Source: Heliocidaris erythrogramma (Eukaryota; Echinodermata; Echinoidea; Camarodonta; Echinometridae). From it: 64,000 nucleotides of DNA. The notes beneath the pieces were generated by a model. It did not search any database, was not told where the DNA came from, and saw only the letters and a list, made by a program, of their open reading frames with translations. Position 1 is the first letter of the stretch. Every line of letters starts with the position of its first letter. Both the position numbers and the translations under genes were made by a program. Positions 43,099 to 52,967 of this stretch are shown piece by piece. Location of the stretch: positions 32,792,208 through 32,856,207 of the forward strand of contig CM046856.1 in the NCBI GenBank assembly GCA_025617745.1, given 5' to 3'.

Positions 43099-43751
43099 AA
43101 CAAAACTGTATCACTAATTAACATTTCATTTTGTGAGACAAGTTTCAATAATTTGGCTTTCTCCATTGCATTTGCATTTTTCAATCAACTTCATAGTGAC
43201 GTAATCTCTTCATATGCCTATTCAGTCTCCAATCTCTTAAGTAGACACTTGCGATTGATATCAATATCAAATTCTTTTCCAATCAATATTATTGTATCTC
43301 TTTATAAGACGGGCTCCAGATGTTGGCAACCACCAACTGTATAACCCTTTACACAAAATATGGGACTTCAACGTAATAATCTGCTAGTAATAAATATTGT
43401 GAAATGATGGTGGCATCTAAACAAAGCATAGGCCTACAATCATTTTCTCGCAAAGATCATGATGACAGAAAAGATGATAGAAAAGAAGATGTTTAAAAGA
43501 CTTATTTAATGTATACAGCAATTCGTCTTCTCCTGGCAGGTAGGTAGGTAGTAGGTAGGCACGCATTTCACTCGTTTGTGATCCCCTGAGCTGTGCCATT
43601 ACATAGGTGGATCCCCAGAGGAGGCCACGGTGTTCTGTACCCATTCCCCCTCCCTTTTTGGGGGCATGTCAGAATCTTTAGTGCAATTAACTCCCCGTTT
43701 ACAAAATTCTAGATATGCCCCTGAATTATTAGCCCGATTATCAGATCTTAT

Positions 43752-44002
43752 TCAAAGTTGGCGCCGCGGTTTTCTTTCCCGCCGACCTCTACCCTCCGTC
43801 ACGGCCGGCCTGTAGCAAGCCATGGAGATTAGGTACAAAAAGCAAGACACAGCTTTGAGAGACACAGTTATGGCGGTCATCCTCCAGGCAAGACTGGCAT
43901 TGTCGTAGATCCAACAAGAACCTCGTGTCCCACACACGTCCTGCCATAGGATACAGGCCTGGTCAATCACTGCACCAAACATGATTGGACCTGGAACTGC
44001 AC
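43752..44002 (-). CDS. SLCO: SLCO gene B exon 10 (helices 11-12 and C-terminus)
   Basis: Acceptor CCCACTCCAG before 44002, entry phase 1, stop codon at 43754-43752. It encodes AVPGPIMFGAVIDQACILW, a Cys-containing loop (CGTRGSCWIYD), the last helix ending MACYRP, and a short basic tail. Confidence 0.9.
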
Positions 44003-44319
44003 CTGGAGTGGGAGGAAGAGAGAAAGAGAGAGAGGAGGGGAGGGGAGGGGAGGGAGATGGATAGTGAGAGATACGGGCACAGAAATGGAGACACACATGT
44101 CATGCAGGAGAGAGATAAAATGAGATTGGGCCATAAAAATGGGCAAAACATTAAGAAAAAATGAAAGACAGACATTGAGAGAGTGAGAGCGAGGAGAGAG
44201 GGAGGGAGGGGGCAGTGAGAGATATAGGGGTAGACATAGAGATACACAGAGAGACAGAATACAAGGAGACAGCGAGCCATACAAACAATGAGCAAGACAA
44301 AAGGACAGCAGAAATAGAC

Positions 44320-44354
<35 letters not shown>

Positions 44355-47300
44355 AACAGAATGAGAGAGAGAGACAGAAAGGATTAGAATAGAAAGTAAG
44401 ATTTACATTTTTTACAATTTTCAGGAAAACTAGGAATTTGGGTTAGCTGTTAGTGTAATAGGGGATGTAGGCGAAATATCATCTCACCATGCACCATTAT
44501 ACTTTCGCCTGCCAGTGTTTCAAATGCTTTCAGATGACTTTATCCGCCCATAAATATCTGCTTATGACATCTTCTCAAAGATATGACATATTATGCAAAC
44601 TTGTCGGCACCAAATCCTTTTCATAAGCATCGGTCAAAAAAAACCCACCCCAAAACAACAATGGAAAAAGTATGTGGCCTAGTGAGGAATATGATGCGTT
44701 CACACGCCCCCCCCCCCCCCCCCCCACACACACACATACACCATCCCTTCACCCCTGGATTCTGTCTTGGTTCGAATAAACAAGCTTCAAGTATGTCTTA
44801 CCAAGTGCGCGTTTTAATAGTGAATTGACTCCAAGAGCCATCGACCGCTGAGAATCCGGTACACACCTGTCAAGATAATGGTTAGACACACATATAATGT
44901 AGCTATACATAGATCAATTCTGACTAAAAATGATGCCCGATACGATTTTGACAATGGCATTTGCAAGTTTAAGTGAGCTCAATAATGTTCCTCTTTAATT
45001 CTCCCAGTATTATTCTCCTAGAAATAGCCGCGGTTTTCCGTGTCACGTGTCACTAGGCTAAAGGTTGGTCACAACAAGGAGGTATGGCCTAGTACACATC
45101 CTTGCGTGTAGTCTGCGACAGATTTCGCAGAATATCCTTGCGTTGGACACACGGGTCTGCATGTTTTTTTCAAGCACGTAGGTGCACGCAGGACATGCAA
45201 GGAGGCTGTTGGACATACTATCATCATCATCACCACCACCACCACCACCATCATCATTATAATCACCATGCATCACCACCATCACCACCATCATCACAAA
45301 ATTCACAACCATCATCATCATCACCATCAACATTTTCATCATCATCATGATCATTGTCATCATTACCATCAACATCATCATCTCCATCATCATCACCATC
45401 ATCATAACATACCTGAGGATGACATTGAGTTCGGGAATCACGGAGAAGAAGACGATGGCGACTTGAACGGCAACGATAACGGTGAAAACATACGGGGTGG
45501 TAGCTGCACGACGTCCGACACAAGCCCGAGTTGACAGTCGTTATCGAGCCTTGCAGGCATGAACAGTCTGTGTAGGTCTGTTGCCGTGGCGATGAATGAA
45601 ATCACGACAAAAGATGACCATCACGATAAAGAGATAAAGGAGAAATCAAGGAGATACCACAGGAGATGTGAAAAAGGAAATCAAACTTAGAACTGGAAGA
45701 GAAAGAGAAAGAAAATATTAAGAAGATGAAGAAAATATAAGCGCTTTGGTCGGTTACATTGTAATTGGTAAGGCGCTATAAAAGAAACAGCAATTATTAT
45801 TATTATTATGTAATTACATCCAAAATGGCTGGACCAACGCCGAAGAGGAAGGGGGAGAAAAAGGAGAAAAGAATTGTAATAAATATTTTTTTTTAAAGAG
45901 GAGCATGATCGCGGGAGGGGAAAATGAACTTACCCCGTTTCCATAGTCTGTCTCACAACCTGCGTGACACGGCGTGAAATAATTGATATTCTCTGCACAC
46001 ACTGGGTGAAATTGTTCAACAGCGCATGCACAGTCGAAATTACATAATGATGTCACGTTGTTGTTTGTGTCGCTGCCCAGACTGTTGCATTATGAAAAGA
46101 TGGAAGGATCGACAATTGGGAGGGGGAGAAAAATCGTTGAAATGATGACGGAGTTGAAACTTGAGTCGCACAGTTTGCGGTACGTGGTACATAGTATACA
46201 TTTCCAAGGTTGAAGCCCATTAGCGTAGGAAAAAGTGTGAAAACTATTTTGTGAATTGTGTCCCCCTCCCCCTCCGCTTCACCTTTTGGCAAATCCTAGA
46301 TCCGCCCCTGCTTACCTCGTCCTATCGGTATAGGATACTGTAACACCGGCCAGCTCTTGCTGGGGGCAATGCCATAAGAAGATGAGCAAGAGACAACCGG
46401 AGACGATGTTACAAAGTGTAATCAGTTTCAGAGCACCTCGAATCTTCAGATTGAGTCGCTTTAAGATGACACCTGCTGAAAGCGAACCGAAAATGCCTCC
46501 GAAGATACTCACTATACCTACAGGACAATGAAGCGAGTATAAGTTTGTGATTAGAATTTGTTCTTTCCAGAGTTACCAGTCGTCATTCTGTGAGGTGACA
46601 GAATCTTTGAAAGATACACCAATCGTTAAGGTTTTGACAATGCCTCCAAAGTTACTCAATATACCTACATGCAGAAGCAAGGAAATTAAGTGTTGGAGTT
46701 ACTAATAGCCATATTGTCCAGTTGATATCAGATTTTAAGATATCACACCTAGTAATCATATACGAATAGTCAATAGATAATGAATGTTTCGTTTAGAGAA
46801 GTCACAAAGCACTATAATTATTCACCACTGATCACTTTTTAAGAGATGCATCAGTTTGGGGTGAAATAAACGGACAGCTCACACAATGTCGTACGAAATA
46901 CACACATGTATGTTTGTCCTAAGATATATCCCTTATTTTAGTTTATTTAATCAAAAAAGCCTCCAAAGATACTCAATATACCTACAGAAACAAGGAAATT
47001 AAGATAAGAGTAAGAGCTACTAGTATATAGCCATATTGTCAAGTTGATATTAGATTTTAAGTTATCACATCTAGTAATCATATACGAATAGATTATGAAG
47101 TTTTCGTTTAGATTTCCCACTGATTTTAGTTTATTTAATCAAAAATACAAATCATTCGACATAACTATTACAGGTGAATTATGCTCCTTTCTGGTATCAC
47201 TATAGCACACAACAATTCCTCATCAGTTAGTCGCAAGGCTAGAAAATGTTGTCCATTTTTTTTTCCAAACCGGGAACCTCCCATGTTGTGCAATGAAATG

Positions 47301-49824
47301 GACTAGACCTGACTATTAAAATATCTGAACAGATGCATACCTGTCAGTGTAGTCGCGACACCAGCGGGCACTGAAAACTGGTTCTGGAGGAACTTTGGTA
47401 GAAAGGCGCTGAAACCATTAATGACAAGTGCATCTGCCACGCTTCCAAGACAAACGAAGACAAAGGTTGGATTGGTGAGTAGGTACTTGAGCGCTCTTAA
47501 AAGGTCCGAGGGACGTTCTCCAAAACCAGATCGTGTTGTCTCGTCCAAACCGGAGTTGGCATGAGCTTGGATAGCTTTTTCGGCTCGGATTCTGGCGGTA
47601 GCTGTGTGTTATTAATGTGATTATCATAAATGACTGTGAATTGTACAGTACGGCAATATATTTGCTTTCAAGGCAGATGGTTTGAAAAATCGGGCCGTGA
47701 TTCGTCGAGTCCCTTCAGAAAAGAGTTACGACAAGTGCTAAACGCAAGAGCCATTTTGAGTCCAATGTTGCGCAACGTTAGTATTCAAGCGTAATGAACA
47801 TATTTGTTCTAAACAGAAAGAATTCGTGCGACATCTCGTTTAACAAACCGGGTGTCCATTTCGTAACTCTTTCTATATAGTAGAACCATCTACACACATA
47901 TTTTTAACTCGATTATAGTGCGTAACAACAAACTGCATATGTGGGGGTGTGGATTACAAGCTGGCTTTAATATAGGCAGGCCTGCATCATCACGGTCCAG
48001 ATGTTTGGAACAATTTACCTCATGATATTAAACACGCCGTATCTCTTTTTTCTTTTAAAGCTTCGTTAAAAAAGTATTTGCTATCTACTTATTCGTAAAC
48101 TTCTCACCTGCACGTGCACCCACTTGCACACACTTCACTTCAATCCCTTTCCTTCCCCCTTTCCCCTTCTTTTTGTAGTAAGTAAATTTTTCCTTTTTTC
48201 AGTTAGTGACATCGCTTTTATGATATAGACATTTATATTAATTATGGTTTACATGTAGCCCTTTCCACTAGCTGCTATTCATTCAAGCATTTTGCTTAAG
48301 ATAGCTGGCCCCTGCATTTCTGTCATTTCTACTTGTTCATTTCGATTTATAATCATGTCTTTATTCTGTTGTCATTGTTATTTAACTGTCACATTTGTAA
48401 TTTGAACAATTATGTTGTATATTTATTACTATAATTGTTTGTAAATTTGTTATTTGATTTGACAATAAATGCAGAAACTCCTGCCATAAAAAAAAAAAAA
48501 AAATTGGGCAACATGTTATCACATAATTATGCGCTTGACAGGCATAAAAAAATGTTCGCGTGCAGTGATAAACATACATTATATAGCTAGAGCATCTTGA
48601 TTCATAACTTAAAAATTCATAAATCTTTGTGCATAATCATTAGAGTCTCTGCATAGGCTTTCATCCAAAAGATTAAAATGTGGGAGCACAGAATATGTGG
48701 TTCACTTTTTACATGACTTTCTATCAAGAGGTTTAGAGGCCATTCCCTGTTCAGTGCGTCTATATAGATATAGCATCTTCTCACTCAACGCAAGTAAAAT
48801 ACAATATTATTGTGTGCGTAATTATAAGGTTATTCCTTGACATACACTGTGAAATTGTAACATGCGTAATAACGGCTGCCCATCAACGATATCGTTAATC
48901 CAATGCGGCAATTTCCAAAGCACCTTATATCGCAGTGGGTTTTGTGATATACACCATACAAAAGTAATGTTATCATTATCAAACAATTCAAATGTTGCAA
49001 ATCATTTCCTTCTCTCTCTCAGTCTCTCTTTCTCATTATCTACTCATCTCTACTTACATGACCTATCTCTCTTTCTCTATTTCACTTTACAATAGCATTA
49101 TAATACCACCCTCTTATTTATGTAGCATACCCTCTATAAAGGTTACCTTATAAGAAGTAATGATTTGATAAAAATCGATATATAACACTAAGTTTTGAAA
49201 TTAACTCGAATTCCTATAAGTCACGACACTTATATGTTTCTCAGCAAACTTGATGAACTAAATATCTATAAGAAGTACATTGTATTTTGAAAGCTATGAA
49301 AAATTAGGTTCTAAAATTTATGAATTTTTAAGTTTTAGTCCAAAACAATGTTTATACACGTATTTATGCTTACATTTACATTTCCGATAATCGTAAAATA
49401 TATATTATATTATATTTTAATTTCATCTTGTACATGACTTGTATTTATTTTATTTAGCATTGCAATCCGTTCAATTTAGTCCTATAGAAATTGCGATTAC
49501 GGATTTTTCTTTCAGTAAAACCCTTCAATCAAAATTCAAAAAGGATTTACATGAAAACTCTTTTGGGAACAAGCTGAGCGGTATGACCATGATGAGGATG
49601 ATACTACCAATGATGATGAAACCTAACCACCAAGCTCCAACCCAACCTGGATCAGATGGCGATAAGACCACTCTAGGAAATAAAAGGAAAACAAAGGGAA
49701 GTCAAGGCATATGCTTCTGCAATCTCACGAAGAGCGCCAGTCGAAATAAGAAATTCAGGGGGGGGGGCGAAGGGGAGAGATGTTTGATTAGAAACATGCA
49801 TGTTCAAGTGCTACATAAACCCAA

Positions 49825-49868
<44 letters not shown>

Positions 49869-52800
49869 TAATATTTGTATATTATTAATATTATTATATC
49901 TTGACCACAACATAATGGTCATTTGGTAGATATATATCAAACAGGAACCGGACTTCATCCAGAAATCTAGAGTCATCTGTTTTTTGTATCGTATTAAACA
50001 AGCCCTCTTCTTATTGTTCAGTTTTATTTCTAATTCAAGACTTTTCGGAGGATATGTGCCGTTCATAGCAGGCTTGCTTATATTTTGGTCTCAAAGAATA
50101 CGTCGACCCCAAGATCAGCCAAGAAGCTTTTGTGTCTAGTTGTTACATTCCCAAGGCTCTGAAAAGATACAGAGGTCTTTGATTTCAGCTCCCATGCCAT
50201 ATCGTTGTACTAATGTATCTTTCTTTCCTCTTTGAGTCCAAGATCTGTAGTCTCCAGTCTCTATGATGAGACGTTCTTTCTCCTTCTTCTTCACGAGAAT
50301 GACACCTGGTCTCCTTGCTTTGATAGCCTTGTCTGTTTGGATATTAAAATCCCATAGGGTTTTTACATCATTTCTCTACATGTGGTAGATCATACTTCTT
50401 GGCTAGACCCAGTGAACTGCAGCCGCCACATTATCATGCATTCCTTTGTACTCAGACTCCGCCATTTTTTCTGCTCTCGCTCAACAGATGAGTTGATATT
50501 TCATATTACATTCTGCATGATGGTGATATTTGCTGCTTCTCAATTTTGGCTCTCTTGTATTTTGATCTCAACACCTGGTCTTGACCAATAACTAACAAAT
50601 TTTTCGCCTCTTTTTTCAAACCTCCTCGTTCCAACCATTGCCAACTCTGTGGTCCAGCAAACTCCTCTGTCTGCCTCAGATGTTGCCCGTGCATCACATT
50701 CCCTTCCCATCTTTACAGTCTCACATTTCTTTGATCAGTCTTTAACTAATTTGCGGTCAAACCCTTTCCTTTCTTCATTATGTTCATAGATTCTTAGACC
50801 GCCGTCGTGATTTCATCCATTTTGCCACCAATATAGCAGTACAGGCTCTGTTCCTCATATCTTACAGTCTCCTCTATTCCAAAAAGACCATATGACAAGC
50901 CTTCTTAACATTTATTCTTTGTGATATATCAACAATTTTAATTCTTGATATCAAGAATTCCCATGTGTTAACAACAGGAAATCTGTTCTTGATATCAAGA
51001 ATTTAATTCTTGATATAAAAATGTCATGTTTTTTTTTAAAACCATTTTATATCTAACACAAAATTGGCAACATATCACGAAATGAATTCTTGATATGTTG
51101 CCAATTTTGTGTTAGATATATTTCTACAATAAAATGGTTTTAAAAAACATGACCTGTCATTTCTTTTACTGTTAAATATCAAACCTATAATAAAATATTT
51201 TAAATTTGCATTCATGAAATACAAAATTAAAGAAATTTAACAATACACACACTACGTTCTTGCCACGCGAATTGGTAACATTATCAAGAAATCAATTCTT
51301 GCAATACCTTTCCGCTCGAAACAAGAATTTCTGCAATACCTTTCCGCTCGAAACCAGAATTTATGCAATTCCTTTCCGCTCGAAACCAGGATTGTATCTT
51401 TGCGCTCAAAATCAGAGAACGAATTTCTGCGATAGTTTTGCGCTCGAAATCAGAATGAATTTCCGCATTAGTTTAACGCTCGAAATAGAATGAATTATTG
51501 CTTCACTTTTGCGCTGGAATTAATATATAAGAGTATTTTTGATGTCGAAAATGGAATTCTTGATATCCATAATTTAATTCTTGATATAAAACAAATATAT
51601 TCTAAAACTTATTTGGAGCGCAAAAGAAAAGTAAAATTTCATTCTGATTCGAGCTTGAAACTGATGCGAAAATTCATCATGATTTCGAATTTCGAGCGCA
51701 AAAGTATTGCAGAAATTCATTCAGGGGCCCGTTGCATAAAACTTACCATTAACAGTCACTTTGCCATCAGTGGTAACTCCACTGGAAACCTTGATTTTGA
51801 TTGGCTGTTGAGTGATGTTACCATGGTAGTTACCATTGATAGTAGAGTTACCATTAATGGTAAGTTTTATGCAACGGGACCCTGATTTCGAGCGCAAAAC
51901 TAATGCAAAATATATGGAATTCTTGATATCAAGAATTTCCATGTGTTAACAACCATGACGACAGGATTTTTTTTTCTTGACATCAAAAGTTGAATTCTTG
52001 ACATCAAGAAATGAATTCTTGATATCACGAAATGAATCCTTGATATCATGAAATGAATTTTTGATATCACGAATAGAATTCTTGATATCACGAAATGAAT
52101 TCTTGATATCACGAAATAAATTCTTGATATCAAGAAATGAATTCTTGATATCAAGTAATGAATTCTTGATATCACGTTATCACGTAATGAATTTTTGATA
52201 TCACGAATAGAATTCTGGATATCATGAAATGAATTCTTGATATCACGAATAGAATTCTAGATATCAAGTAATGAATAGATAACCAAAAATAGGTCTGAAT
52301 GTCATGTCCGTTTCGCTGGAAGTCACCAAGTAGAGTAATTACCCTTCTGGTATGCTAAGCTCTGTGTAGATGTTTAGAAATGATCCAGATAAGACGAATC
52401 CAAGTCCAGGGCCGAGCACAGCACAACCGAAGAACGTCCCTGCATGCATGGAAACATGGATAAAAACCAAGTTACATCAGTTTATCTTCTTCCATTTTTC
52501 TCTTTCTCTTTCTCTCTTTTTAATTTGCAGTTCTCTCCTTGTCACGGTTGTTTTTCTATCCTACATCAAATCCTTTGATAAACTATATTATTTTTCCTCC
52601 AAATGTATTCTTTCGTTTATATCTCGACTCCCCGATCCCCCATCCTCTCCCCCCCCCCCCCTCTCTCTCTCTCTGTGTGACCATACTACATCTACCATAA
52701 TTGTCAATATGCATTTCGCGATGTAAAAACTTTCACATTTATAATTCTTTACTTTTTCTTTCTTGTTTCACATACATGTTATAATGCTTAATCATCACCA

Positions 52801-52870
52801 TTCCTTACAGAACTACACCCGCCTGCCTGCCTGATGTGTCTGTCTTCTTTTCTGTCTCTTCTTCTCTCAT

Positions 52871-52919
<49 letters not shown>

Positions 52920-52933
52920 TCTGTCTCTCTCTT

Positions 52934-52967
<34 letters not shown>

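Larger units (their letters stand above)
41926..43665. repeat. Segmental duplication, copy 1 (3' flank of SLCO gene B)
   Basis: Alignable in the same orientation with 62294-64000: shared CCGAGAAATTTCGTGATCAG, AAAACGTTTCTATTTACAT, a whole SINE, CCCGTAACGACATGTAA, GGGAGATCGAAAGACATACGG-type segment, GATGTTGGCAACCACCAACT and GTTTGTGATCCCCTGAG. This copy contains a TTCCGAA element (42769-43098) that copy 2 lacks. It ends less than 100 bp from the stop codon of gene B, so it probably includes that gene's 3' untranslated region. Confidence 0.9.

Noticed and set aside
43963-44295. Ser/Leu/Pro-rich minus-strand frames of about 105-110 codons
   Set aside because: Low-complexity GA tract in intron 9 of SLCO gene B; the exon 10 acceptor lies at its end.
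45102-45534. Poly-His, poly-Met and poly-Asp frames
   Set aside because: Produced by the CAT/CAC microsatellite next to SLCO exon 8. Only the exon itself is coding.
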